This document shows positions 1-9,617 of a stretch of DNA of 64,000 nucleotides, piece after piece. Each line of letters begins with the position of its first letter. The stretch's first letter is position 1. The DNA comes from Posidonia oceanica (Eukaryota; Streptophyta; Magnoliopsida; Alismatales; Posidoniaceae), in NCBI GenBank assembly GCA_037176725.1, contig JAZBRS010000074.1:60330001-60394000 (forward strand). Reading direction: 5' to 3'. The notes below the pieces were generated by a model that worked only from the letters and a program-made list of their open reading frames with translations, did no database searches and was not told where the DNA came from. Both the position numbers and the translations under genes were made by a program.

Positions 1-735
1 AGGCTTGCACTTATCATTCCTGACCTATTCTTGGTCTTGATTAGGATTGCACGTCTCATTCCTGGCAGTCCGGTCTTGATAAGGCTTGCACTTATCATTC
101 CTGACCTAATCCTGGTCTTGGTAGGGCTTGCACCTTACCTTCCTAGCGGACCAGTCTTGATAAGGCATGCACTTATCATTCCTGACCTCTTCCTGGTCTT
201 GGTAGGGCTTGCCCCTCTCAGTCCTGGCATTCCGGTCTTGATATGGCTTGCACTTTTCAATCCTGACCTCTTCCTGGTCATGATATGGCTTACACCTATC
301 ATTCCTGGCGGTCCGGTCCTGATATGGCTTGCACTTATCATTCCTGACCTCTTCCTGGTCACGATAGCACTAGCACCTCACATTCTTGGCGGTCCGGTCT
401 TGATAAGGCTTGCACTTATCATTCCTGACCTTGTCCTGGCCTCTTCCTAGTCGTGATTGGGCTTGTAACTATCTTTCCGGGTGGCCCGGTCTTGATAAGA
501 CTTGCACTTATCATTCCTGACCTCTTCCTGGCCTCTTCCTGGTCATGATTGGGCTTGCACCAACCATTCCTGGTGGTCTGGTCATGATAAGGCTTGCGCT
601 TGTCTTTCCTGACCACTTCTTGCTTTTGGTCGGGCTTACACCTATCATTCCTGGCTGTCCGGTCTTGATAAGGCTTGCACTTATCATTCCTGACCTATTC
701 CTGGTCTTCATTAGGCTTGCACGTCTCATTCCTGG
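1..735. repeat. 81-bp satellite array, left fragment
   Basis: Tandem units of 81 bp, each made of two related halves of 42 and 39 bp that share the core GCTTGCAC, then C or T, then TATCATTCCTG. About nine units are visible and the array runs off the left edge of the window. The array resumes at 34282, directly after the giant retrotransposon and its target duplication, so these bases and the 34282 array were one block before insertion. Both halves are multiples of three bases, which keeps a hydrophobic frame open on the plus strand and a Lys/Ser/Gly-rich frame open on the minus strand. I do not treat those frames as genes. One irregular spot near 430-545 carries the duplicated CCTCTTCCTGG segment that marks a variant unit elsewhere in the array. 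Confidence 0.95.
731..735. other. Target site duplication, left copy (CCTGG)
   Basis: CCTGG lies directly before the TGTAGCG terminus of the left LTR. The same five bases follow the TGTCAACA terminus of the right LTR at 34282-34286. Five-base duplications are usual for Ty3/gypsy integrases. The flanking satellite reads through in register when the element is removed. Confidence 0.93.
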
Positions 736-850
736 TGTAGCGATCCCGATCGGAATCAGGCTCGCTATTTAGCGGCGATTGGATCCGAGGAAGAGGCTCG
801 ACTCGGAAATGCTTAAAATCGAGGAGAAAAGAGAAAGATAAGACAAATCA

Positions 851-860
851 GAGTCGCCAC
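851..860 (-). other. PBS-like decamer inside the LTR
   Basis: On the minus strand these bases read GTGGCGACTC, the same ten bases that begin the true primer binding site just outside the 5' LTR at 28338. The motif is repeated in the right LTR (28454-28463), in the nested LTR (near 20028, where 12 bases match) and in the 43454 fragment, with one change in the 53257 LTR. It lies about 115 bases inside the LTR end. Confidence 0.6.
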
Positions 861-1004
861 CATGTCTATTAACGGGAGACAAGGAAAATCGGGGGGAATG
901 CGTGGATTAACACGCGAAACCAAGCAAGAAATGCAAAGCAAAGCAATGCAAGGGAAAACAAATGCAAATACATGCAAAAGAGATGGCTCTAGCCTAGGAT
1001 AAGG

Positions 1005-1130
1005 GCAGTATGGTCATTGCGGGCCAAAGACAGGGCAAGGACTCCTGTTACGTGCGGGGAAGGTGTTAGGCACCCCCGACACGCCCGAGAATCGGTCTTT
1101 CTAGGCTTACGCTCGCATACGCAGGGAAAT
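1005..1130 (-). promoter_or_regulatory. Highly conserved LTR box with short hairpin
   Basis: This is the most conserved stretch among all LTR copies in the window: near 20185-20300, 28610-28735, 43720-43845 and 53525-53650, and in reverse near 45000-45110 and 45945-46065. It contains GGTG-TTAGG-CACC (1062-1074), a four-base-pair stem with a five-base loop. It stays nearly unchanged while its surroundings diverge. Placed downstream of the probable TATA box in element direction, it would be in the transcribed leader. Its role is unknown; leader, dimerisation or 3'-end functions are all possible. Confidence 0.55.
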
Positions 1131-1312
1131 GCAGGATTGAATGCCTATGTGCCTATGAATGCCTAAATGAATGCTCAAGGTGTGCTCTAAGTGGAGAGAT
1201 GCAGGGCAAGGAAGCAAACGTGCTGTCTAAATGCTCAGCTACGCTATCTGTGTTCCGAATTAGGCGAAACCTAGCTCGTGAGAACTCCGGACAGTAAGCA
1301 TCACAGCCCTAT

Positions 1313-1650
1313 ATGCAAATGCAGGCGAAAAAAAAGCAAAACAACGGTAAAACCATGCAATGCAATCGACATGCAAGAGAAAACGGCGTAAAACATGCAA
1401 AACGGGGCGAAAAACAAGAAAGCGCGCAAAACAGTGCAAAAAGACAAGGTCGGCACGTAAAACGGGCGAGAAAGCAAGGCGGCACGCAAATCGGTGCAAA
1501 AGGCGATGACGGGCACGCAAAACTGTGCCAAAAATAGGGCAAGCGCGCAAAACGACGCGAAAGACAGAGCGGGCACGCAAAACGGTGCCAAGACGAGAGC
1601 GGGCACGCAAAACGGTGCCAAAAACTGCGAGATAAAACCTTGGAAAAGCT
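1313..1650. repeat. LTR minisatellite (GCAAAACGGTGCCA-type)
   Basis: Degenerate short repeats of roughly 30-45 bases are built around GGCACGCAAAACGGTGCCA. The right LTR holds the same block at about 28915-29250. The nested solo LTR has a much longer version (20490-21540) and the 53257 LTR a middle-sized one (about 53850-54310). Copy number therefore varies between LTRs of one family. Confidence 0.8.
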
Positions 1651-2299
1651 GTGCGAATGCAAATGCAAGGAAAAGATTAGAGGCAGTAAGAGGAGAAGCA
1701 GAACAGCGCATGTGTGAGAACAGGCGCTGTTCGGGGCCACACAGAGTAGGTGTGAAGACCTACAAAGGGGAGAGTGAGCAAACAGGGGGATTACCACCTC
1801 TCTTGCGACCATTTCCCACTAAACCGCTCCACGGTGTGTCTCGCACGCTGCCCAAAGCTCGTGATGCGATCGGATCGTGGAAAATGGGGAAGAAAGTCAC
1901 ATTAAGTGGTGAACCCAAAGGAAAACACAACACAAAACACATGGGGAAACGCGAAATGGGGATCTGAGTTGCCAAGCAGAAAGGGGAGGCCCTATTCTAC
2001 ATGCTCAAAGAGACAGAAATCGAAAACGAGGAAAACTATGCAAATGGCATGCAAATGAATGCAATGCAAGGGTTCAGGAGGACATACCTGGAAATCCGGG
2101 AGTCTGATCTGAGATCTGCTTGGTCCATGCTGAAGAGCGCTTCGCTGTGGTCGCCTGGGCAGCTTACTTGAGAAGATCCAACGGCCGGATCGGAAGATGT
2201 TGCAGCTTCAAGGCAGAAGGGCCAGAATAGGGGAGAAGAACAGATCTAGGTGTTCAGGAGGTCCTAGGGGTGTGCAAAATGTCCTCCCAAGTGAAGGGG

Positions 2300-3310
2300 A
2301 GCTAAAGGTGCTTAGTGTGTGCAAAAGGATGCTAAAATGCAAGACTAAATGAATGTAGAATGCATGCACAAACAAGAAGAAACAAGGGGAACAAACTTGG
2401 AAAAGACAGGAGTTCAAAAAGCATTTTTGAAAAAGACAAGGGGCTAAAATGCAAATTTTCACAAAAGATGGGGTCCACAGAGGAGGGTTTTGAAAACAGG
2501 GGAGGGCGGAGGTTTATTTTGCAAAAGACTAGGCTCAGAAAACTAATTTGAAAGAGAGTATGCATTGAAAGAAGTTTTGAAAACAAAAAGAGATCAGAAT
2601 GCAATTTTGGAAAAACTAGGGTCTAAAATGCAAATTTTCCAGAAAACAAGGTTCTGGGGAGTCTGGGAATGCAAGTGGAGGGTCTACATGCAATTTTGTA
2701 AGCATAGGAGCTAAGATGCAACTTTAGGGGCAAAACAGTCTTTTTACATGGTTTTTAAAAGATGCAAGGACCTATGTGTGATTTTTGAATCATGCAGGGG
2801 TCAAATATGCAATTTTGTATGGTAAACATGCTCTGAAAACACTGATAAAGGACTGATGTGCAATTTTTGGAAAAAACAGGGGCCAAAATGCAATGCAATA
2901 AGCAGAAATGCATGCAAATGGTTACTGTCCATTTAAAATGGACCTAAATGCAAATGTCAGAAAACAGAGGGAAGAAAATGCAATGCAACGAGCAAAAATC
3001 AAAAATAAAACCTAAGTTTCTACAGTGCATGGACCTATATGCAAAATCAGAAACATGCAGGGATGCAGAATGCAATTTCATATGGTAAAATGCATGCAAT
3101 TAAATGAACTGATTTAGGGCAGGACTTAAGTGCAAAAATCGAAAATAGAGGGGCTAAAATGCAAAATAATACAACAGCACAGCACAGTAACAGGACTAGA
3201 TTGCAAATACAGAAAAGCAAAGATAAAAGCAGCAATTTAGCATGGTTTTTAATTAAAAACTAAGCACATTAAATGGACAGAGGACTGAAACGCAAAAATT
3301 AAAAAACGTA
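2300..3310. repeat. LTR block of diffuse ATGCAA-containing repeats
   Basis: AATGCAA, AATGCAATTTT and GGACCTATGTGCAA-like phrases recur every 30-60 bases across about 1 kb. They alternate with AAAACAGGGGTC-like phrases. They look like a decayed tandem repeat. Equivalent blocks sit at 21770-22860, 29900-30900 and 54960-55930. No coding frame is evident. Confidence 0.6.
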
Positions 3311-3359
3311 AACCAGATCTGCAATATTTACACCTAAAACTATATTAACAGGAAAATAA

Positions 3360-5160
3360 ATGAACAGTAATGGCTGGCGGTGGCTGGCACTGTAGCAGTG
3401 AGCTACCTGAGCTCGCGATCGCCGGCACAGGGAGGCTGTGGAGGCGCTGATCGGCGAAGGCGATGGTCCTGGAGTTGACGGAGGCAGGGCGACGGTCGGC
3501 GGGGGGCGATGCGGCCTGGAACGCATCGGAGCGCTCGCCGGAGCTCTGTAGAGCTTCAGAAGCTTCGTCCGGCCGATCGACGCAGCGACACTGCGTTCTG
3601 AGGGCCGGAGAACGTTCCTGAGACCCGTGCGGACCTAAGGCAACCACCGGAGCTGCGTTCTGCTGCCCGGAGCGACGTGAAGGCCGGAAGAGCTCGCCGG
3701 AGAAGATGATCTGACCGGAGCTGGCAAACGGAGCAGGAGGGCCGAAATCCTATTTCTAAGGGGCGGAGAAGCAGCACGGGAAGAAAAGGAGACTAAGGGA
3801 GTAAAGAATCACCTGAGCCCGCGTCTGAGTCGTTCTCCCGACCTCAGCAGTTCCGGAGGTGGCCGGTGGGGGTCGTCCGGTCGCTGCAGGCGTTGCCAGC
3901 TGCTCGCGAGGGCTGGAGCTGCTTCAGGGCGATCTTCCGGTGCTTCCCAGATGATCGGATGGAAGCTTCAGAGCTCAAGCGGCGGTTTGGCACTTTGTGG
4001 GTTCAGACAGATGGTCGGAGGTCGGGGGGGATGTTTGCTGCATCTCAGGCTGGATGGGACCCTCCGGGGGGTTGTTGGAGGTCAGGTGAGCGATTCTGGA
4101 TGGTTGGTTTGCCGTTCTGGAGGCTGTGGAAGGAGTTTGCAGGTTGGGTCGGTTTCTGGTCCGGAGGAGGGGTAAGTGTTTGTTGTGGAGATTTCGGTCT
4201 GTGATGGAGGAGAAGGCTGAAGGCTAAGTGTTTCGGGAAGGTAGAGATCAGGGGATTATCCGGGTGGAGTTTGGGAGAGATCAGTGGGCAGGAGTGAAGG
4301 GAATTGCTGAAGGAGGAGTGTTGGGTTCACTGTTGGAGTTTCAGGTGATTTGAGGGTGATTTGGGATGGTTTCTGTGGTGGAATGGCCGGGAAATGGTGG
4401 GAAGGGATTGCTGGGTTTCTGGGTGAACTTGGGGGAGCAATTGGGAGAGAAATTGAGGCTTGGAAGGGGAATGGTTTGCTGGAGAAGAAACAGGGAGTTC
4501 TACTGTGGAATTCAGAGGGAAAAGAAGAGGATTGGGTGTGGAGAATGCTCTGGGATTCTGGTTTCTCTCCGGGATGCTGAAGACTCTCTCAGGCTCTCTC
4601 TTCTCTCCGGAATTGGAAGATGAAGAGGAGAAGGAAGAGGTCGCACAGGTGGGGAGAAGGCTCTGAATTCTGGTTTCTCTCTGCTCTCTCAGGGTTTTCT
4701 GATCGCTCGCTCTCTCTGGATCGTCCAAAGTCGAAGGAAGGAGGAGATGACTGGAGGCTTATATCAGGAGGAGCTGCCGGTGCGCGCGCTGGGAATTTTG
4801 AAATCAGCGGTGGCCACTGCAGCTGAGGAGATGGGTGCCGGCGAGACGACGGGCATTGAATGCCTCCCGGAATTGGTGCTGAGAGAAGAGAGGAGCGGCG
4901 AGCTGCTGTTGTTGATCTGATGGAGGCTTGAAATTCAAATGGTGGAGGGTGGGCTGTAGCAGCTGTTCGTGAGAGGAAAAATGGAGGAGGAAGCGCAGAA
5001 GGCTGAGGAAGAAGAAGGAGAGGCGTGGGCAGGACTGCTGCGGGCCGAGAAAAAGGAGAAAAAAATAAAGGAAAAAGGAAAATGGGCCGACGGGCCCAGT
5101 AAGGAAAAGGAAGAAAGAAAAAAGAGAAGGAAGAAAGAAAGAAAGGGTAGAATGGGGAAA
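3360..5160 (-). other. GC-rich LTR block (putative promoter region)
   Basis: An abrupt change of composition marks this block. It is GC-rich with many CCGGAG, CCGG and GGAGG words. Its counterparts are 22860-24240, 30960-32780 and about 55950-57350. It contains several short frames (for example 4327-4728 minus), conserved between the two LTRs of this element only because those LTRs are young. I see no recognisable protein. In element direction the TATA box at 4758-4763 lies inside it and is followed by pyrimidine/purine tracts of the kind found in plant 5' leaders. Confidence 0.5.
4758..4763 (-). promoter_or_regulatory. Possible TATA box of the 3' LTR
   Basis: The minus strand reads GATATAAGCCTCC here. 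The matching site in the 5' LTR (32373-32378) reads GATATAAACCTCC, a better TATA box. A start about 30 bases downstream would put transcription near 4725. This is inferred from motif and position only. Confidence 0.4.
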
Positions 5161-5960
5161 TGAAATTAGTAAAAATGAACTAAAAATAAATAAAAATACT
5201 AGAAAGGTTGTGATGTAGATTAGGGTTTTAATTAAATTTTTTAATGGCCATTTTGGGTTGATTAATGTGTTTTGGGCTTGATTAGGGTTTTAAGGTTTTG
5301 GTTTTATTTTTAATTGGTTTTCACTTGATTAAGTGTTTGTTAAACCCTTTTTAAATTATTTTAAAAATTGTGTTTCCCTTGTTAGATACTTAGGACATTG
5401 ATTAGGATTTTTTAGGATTTATTTTCGTATTAATCAGGATTGGTTTTAGGTTTTTAAGTCTCAGTCTCCTTAGGGTTTTTTCTTTCTTAAGTCTTTTAAA
5501 TTATGCTTTGATTTTTACTTGCTGATTTTTTTTGAAGTTTTTAGTTAGATTTTTCTAGTTTGATGGGGTGTTTTTAAGTCTTTTAGATGTGTTTTTCTTT
5601 TCCTTTTAATTAAGTTTTTTAATTTGTTTTTTCTTAGGTTTGTTAGGTTAAGTCTCTTTGTTTCTTTAATTACTTGTTTTAGTGTTTGTTTTTTTTAATT
5701 CTTCTTTTTAGGATTTGTTTTTTAATTCTTTTGATGGGGTTTTTACTTTTGGTGGGTTTTGGTTTTATTTTAGTTTTTTCCTTGATTTTTCAGTGTTTTC
5801 TTTTGATTTGTTTTGCATTTTTTAGCTTACATTTTTGGTTTTCCTTTTAGTTTGATTTAGTTAAGTTTAGGTTTTTAATTGCTTGTTTAATGTTTTTTAA
5901 TTGTTTTTCTTAGGGTTCTGATTTGTTTCTTTTATATTTTGGGGTTTTACAGATTTTTAG
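5160..5960. other. AT-rich, strand-skewed LTR block
   Basis: About 800 bases made almost entirely of T-runs with G on the plus strand (TTTTAATT, GGTTTT), hence A/C-rich on the transcript strand. The same block occurs at 24300-25080, 32780-33570 and 57340-58130. No genes. It lies upstream of the putative TATA box in element direction, so it would be in U3. Confidence 0.7.
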
Positions 5961-6670
5961 GGGTTTTCATGGATTTTTGCAAAAGAGGGCAAAGGAAAAG
6001 AGAAGGAAGAAGGAAAAGGGAAAAAGAGGGAAATAAAAGGAAAAGAGATAGGTTGGAGAGAAATGATTTTTAAAATTCAGGAAAAAAGCTAAAAATAAAG
6101 TAAAAATAGGAATAAGATTTAGAAGGGATAGAAGTACAAAGGGGGCCCACAGCCAGGCCAGAAAAAGGGCAAGAAGGGGATGAAAAGAGAGATGATAATC
6201 AGGAGAGAGAGAGGAGAGAGAAAATGATAATCCCGGAGAGAGAAAAGGATAATTTGGATGAAAGGGGGTCTTAAGGGTCATGGAATGAGGTGAAAATTGG
6301 TGAGTGGGTAGTCTAAGGTTTGAGGTGTTAGTCCTGAAGTTTTGGTTTGATTCTAAGGAGGTTTTGGAGGGGTTTGAAGGTGCAGAAAAAGGGGAGTTTT
6401 GCCTAGGTTTTCTAGGATTTTTGGGAATGGTCTAGGTTTGGAAATTTCTAAGTTCTTGAGTAGGCTTGTTAAGTGGGTGTTGGTGGGTTTTCCTATGGAT
6501 TTTGGTCAGGTTTTGAGCTTGAGAAGAGGGGCAAAGGCTTGGGTCAAGATGGACTGATTTTGGAGGGTAAAGAAGAGGATTAGGGTTTGGTTTTGGTTTG
6601 GGTTTGAGTCCAGCAATCACCAGGAAGGCTCCAAGGATCCAAGCCTGTCAAGATGGGGTGTCAACAGATG

Positions 6671-6679
6671 CCCCTCCCT
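6671..6679 (-). other. Polypurine tract of the giant element
   Basis: The minus strand reads AGGGAGGGG, four bases before the first base of the 3' LTR. This is the expected position of the plus-strand primer. The second element has the same tract at 58994-59002. Confidence 0.75.
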
Positions 6680-7238
6680 GAGCGAGGGCAAGTGGAGCGA
6701 GGCCGCTGCTCAGGGTTGACAAGACACCCCATCTGACCGGCGGGAGCAGCGGTTTGCTATGGGCGTGAGCTACTTATTCGGCGGATGCACCGAAGATCGT
6801 AGCCCGTTGCCGCAATGCAAAATGATAGGTGCAGATGAATGATGCTAAGTGCGATGCATGCTAATGCAAATGCAATGCAGAAGTTAGCATAAAAGTTAGT
6901 GCAGCTAGAACAGATGCTGATGCTGTGCAAGTGATGGTGATGATGTTAAAGTAATATGCAGTGCTAGCTGAGGAAGTGCTAAGATGATGCAAGAGGAATG
7001 ATAAAAAGGCGCGATGTGGCGCGAGGATCTGGCAAGGAGGCCAGACTTGCGCGACAAAGCGAGGAAAAACAAGGTGTAGCTTGTCCCCGCCCGGGGAGCA
7101 AGCTAGCAGAAAAGAAAAAAAAGGGTGCGAGGGGAGAGAGGCCAACTCTCCTATCGCAAAAAAAAGGAGGTGCATGACTTTGCCTTCCTGGGGCAAGGCC
7201 ACGCCAAAAAAGTGATAAGGTGACGGGCTTATCGTCCA
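6680..7238 (-). other. 3' untranslated region, non-repetitive part
   Basis: There is no credible coding frame. The conserved stretch beside the LTR (6680-6800) is shared with 59003-59120. It is followed by TGCAATGCAAATG-rich sequence and a GATAAG...CTTATC inverted repeat near 7213-7233. It corresponds to 59003-59548 in the second element. Confidence 0.6.
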
Positions 7239-8250
7239 GATAGTTTACGGTCCTATCAACCGGGAGTGATAGTTTAGGTTATCAGCCTAGAGCGATAGTT
7301 TAGGTTATCAGCCTGGAGCAGTTGTGAGTGATAGTTACTGGATATCAGCCGTATAACATGGTTGTGTGGGATAGTTTACAGTCCTATCAACTGGCGGATA
7401 GTTTACAGACCTATCAACTGGCGGATAGTTTACAGACCTATCAACTGGAAGCCACAAACCATGAGTGATAGTTACTGGGTATCAGCCGTATAACGCAAAT
7501 GCCGGATAGTTTACAGTCCTATCAACTGGAGCGATAGTTTACAGACCTATCAACTGGCGGATAGTTTACAGTCCTATCAACTGGCGGATAGTTTACAGTC
7601 CTATCAACTGGAGACGGCATTGCGAGGGACAGTTACTGGGTGTCAGCCGTATAACATGATTGCGCGTGATAGTTTAGGATATCAGCCTAACGATAGTTTA
7701 CAGTCCTATCAACTGGAACGATAGTTTACAGTCCTATCAACTGGCGGATAGTTTACAGGCCTATCAACTGGAACGCGCAATGATGAGGGATAGTTACTGG
7801 ATATCAGCCGTATAATGCAATTGCTGGTGATAGTTTAGGATATCAGCCTAACGATAGTTTACAATCCTATCAACTGGTGGATAGTTTACAGACCTATCAA
7901 CTGGCGGATAGTTTACAGACCTATCAACTGGAAACCACAATTGCAAGGGACAGTTACTGGATGTCAGCCGTATAACACAACTGTGGGCCAACCATGGATC
8001 GGCCCAGATGATAGTTTAGGTTATCAGCCTGAGAGCAGATAGTTTAGGATATCAGCCTGAGCAGATAGTTTAGGATATCAGCCTGAGCAGATAGTTTAGG
8101 ATATCAGCCTGAGCAGATAGTTTAGGATATCAGCCTGAGAGCAGATAGTTTAGGATATCAGCCTGAGCAGATAGTTTAGGATATCAGCCTGAGAGCAGAT
8201 AGTTTAGGATATCAGCCTGAGCAGATAGTTTAGGATATCAGCCTGAGAGT
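7239..8250 (-). repeat. GATAG tandem array of the 3' untranslated region
   Basis: About 35 units of 25-28 bases belong to three related types. Type A has GATAGTTTA, then CAG or CGG, then CTATC and CTG or CCG. Type B has GATAGTTTAGG, TATC and CCTGAGC, and dominates after about 8005. Type C is GATAGTTACTGG with TATCAGCCGTATAAC and recurs at longer intervals with AT-rich spacers. Each unit contains inverted GATAG/CTATC or GATA/TATC. A second triplet pair changes in a correlated way between types. The array lies between the extra ORF and the 3' LTR, as in other Tat/Ogre elements known to carry tandem repeats there. Confidence 0.88.
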
Positions 8251-8263
8251 GCTTGATTGTTGA

Positions 8264-8760
8264 TAAGAGGGGACGAGATAATGATGAGAACTACTGCTAA
8301 AGAGGGGATGAGATCATGATGAGAATTACTGCTAAAGAGGGGGTGAGGTCATGATGAGAACTATTGCTAAAGAGGGGGGTGAGATCATGATGAGAGCTAT
8401 GGCTAAAGAGGGGATGAGATCATGATGAGAGTTATTGCTAAAAGAGAGGGTGAGATCATGATGAGAGTTATTGCTAAAGAGGGGGATGAGATCATGATGA
8501 GAACTATTGATAAAGAGAGGATGAGATCATGATGAGAATTATTGCTAAAGAGGGGATGAGATCATGATGAGAGTTATTGCTAAAAAGGGGGATGAGATCA
8601 TGATGAGAGCTATTGCTAAAGAGGGGGATGAGATCATGATGAGATAAAGAGGGGGATGAGGTAATGTTGAGAATGATTGGTTGATAAGATATCGGACTTA
8701 TCGGCCGGCAAAGAGGGGATGAGGTAATGATGAGATAAAGAGGGGGATGAGGTAATGATG
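8264..8760 (-). repeat. 34-36 bp tandem array (GATGAGATCATGATGAGA)
   Basis: About eleven copies of a unit built from GATGAGATCATGATGAGA, a short variable part, and ATTGCTAAAGAGGG, with small length changes in the G run. The last copies lose the middle part. The second element has a different array here (60530-60720), so this segment has been replaced or re-amplified since the two elements diverged. Confidence 0.88.
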
Positions 8761-8764
8761 AGAA

Positions 8765-8885
8765 GAAATCATCCTATGACACCAGGAATATCATAGGGGA
8801 AAGAGGGGAAGAATGATACCAAGGGGCGATCAAAAGATGCCCCTGGTGTCGGGATGACACCAGGGGCTGGCCAACACGTCCTTGG
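8765..8885 (-). other. Cluster of hairpins with alternative pairing
   Basis: Hairpin A pairs CCTATGA (8773-8779) with TCATAGG (8791-8797). Hairpin B is a perfect 12-bp stem, GCCCCTGGTGTC (8839-8850) with GACACCAGGGGC (8856-8867), loop GGGAT. The left arm of B can instead pair with the upstream segment GATACCAAGGGGC (8815-8827) with one bulge and one mismatch. The second element keeps the same layout at 61053-61146, with paired substitutions that preserve the stems. Function unknown. Confidence 0.6.
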
Positions 8886-8929
8886 CATCGAAAGCAGAGG
8901 GTGATGACAAGATTGTCGTGCTTGTCAGA

Positions 8930-9295
8930 CGAGTAGTTTGGGGTACCAGCCCGCTAGGGACTCAGCTGAGGATGATCAGCTGAGGAGGATGACAGGTTGA
9001 TGGACCTTTCGCCGAGCAGTTTGGGGTGCCAGCCCGCAGGGGACTCAGCCGGGGATGATCAGCTGAGGAGGATGACAGGTTGACGGACCCTTCGCCAAGC
9101 AGTTTGGGGTGCCAGCCCACAGGGGACTCAGCTGGGGATGATCAGCTGAGGAGGATGACAGGTTGACGGACCTTTCGCCGAGCAGTTTGGGGTGCCAGCC
9201 CGCAGGGGACTCAGCTGGGGATGATCAGCTGAGGAGGATGACAGGTTGACGGACCTTTCGCCGAGCAGTTTGGGGTGCCAGCCCGCAGGGGATGA
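8930..9295 (-). repeat. 83-bp tandem repeat
   Basis: Between four and five units of about 83 bp contain AGCAGTTTGGGGTGCCAGCC, GATGATCAGCTGAGGAGG and GACAGGTTGACGGACC. Units are nearly identical, so amplification was recent. The second element has only a single partial unit near 61210-61260. Confidence 0.9.
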
Positions 9296-9617
9296 TGATC
9301 CAGCTGGGGGCGACCAGCTGGGGACGCCAGATGGCGTAGCTTGACGACGCGGGTCCGCAGAGGTTCTGGACTCCAGATTGGGTGCTGGGGACTTTGCTGC
9401 ATTGTGATGGCTGCAAGTCTGGCCAGAGGGCTTGAGATGATGATGATAATGACTATGCAATGCATTGAACAGTCTTGAAGTGCAAGCAGATAGCAGAAAC
9501 AGTTTTTTTTTTTTTCATTGATAAAGCTTGATGAGTACAATGCCTGTGGCAGGCCAAAAGATGTACAGCATGACTTGAAAGAAGACCACATGATGATTGC
9601 ACAATGGCCTAGTCAGT
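9296..9617 (-). other. Spacer downstream of the extra ORF
   Basis: No gene seen. It includes a run of about 14 T (near 9500) on the plus strand. Weak similarity continues to 61250-61526 in the second element. Confidence 0.5.

Larger units (their letters stand above)
736..6666 (-). repeat. 3' LTR of the giant element
   Basis: It begins TGTAGCGATCCC and ends GGGTGTCAACA on the plus strand, and aligns along its whole length with 28339-34281. In element direction (right to left) it holds a purine/pyrimidine-biased start (about 6300-5970), an 800-base block that is T-rich on the plus strand, a GC-rich block with a TATA box near 4760, a block of repeated ATGCAA words, a minisatellite, a strongly conserved box near 1005-1130 and a terminal 120 bases with a PBS-like motif. 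Short open frames occur inside it on both strands, but none looks like a known protein. LTRs near 6 kb are exceptional, though Ogre elements are known with LTRs of this order. Confidence 0.93.

Noticed and set aside
3866..4204. Captured host exon in the GC-rich LTR block
   Set aside because: No recognisable protein, and the block exists in all LTR subfamilies with free divergence, so it is LTR sequence.
4327..4728. 133-codon Ser/Pro-rich minus-strand frame, present in both LTRs of the giant element
   Set aside because: Its conservation follows from the near identity of the two LTRs; it is not preserved in the nested or second LTR.
7239..8250. CRISPR-like appearance of short regular repeats
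   Set aside because: Units are contiguous with no unique spacers, and the setting is a plant retrotransposon.
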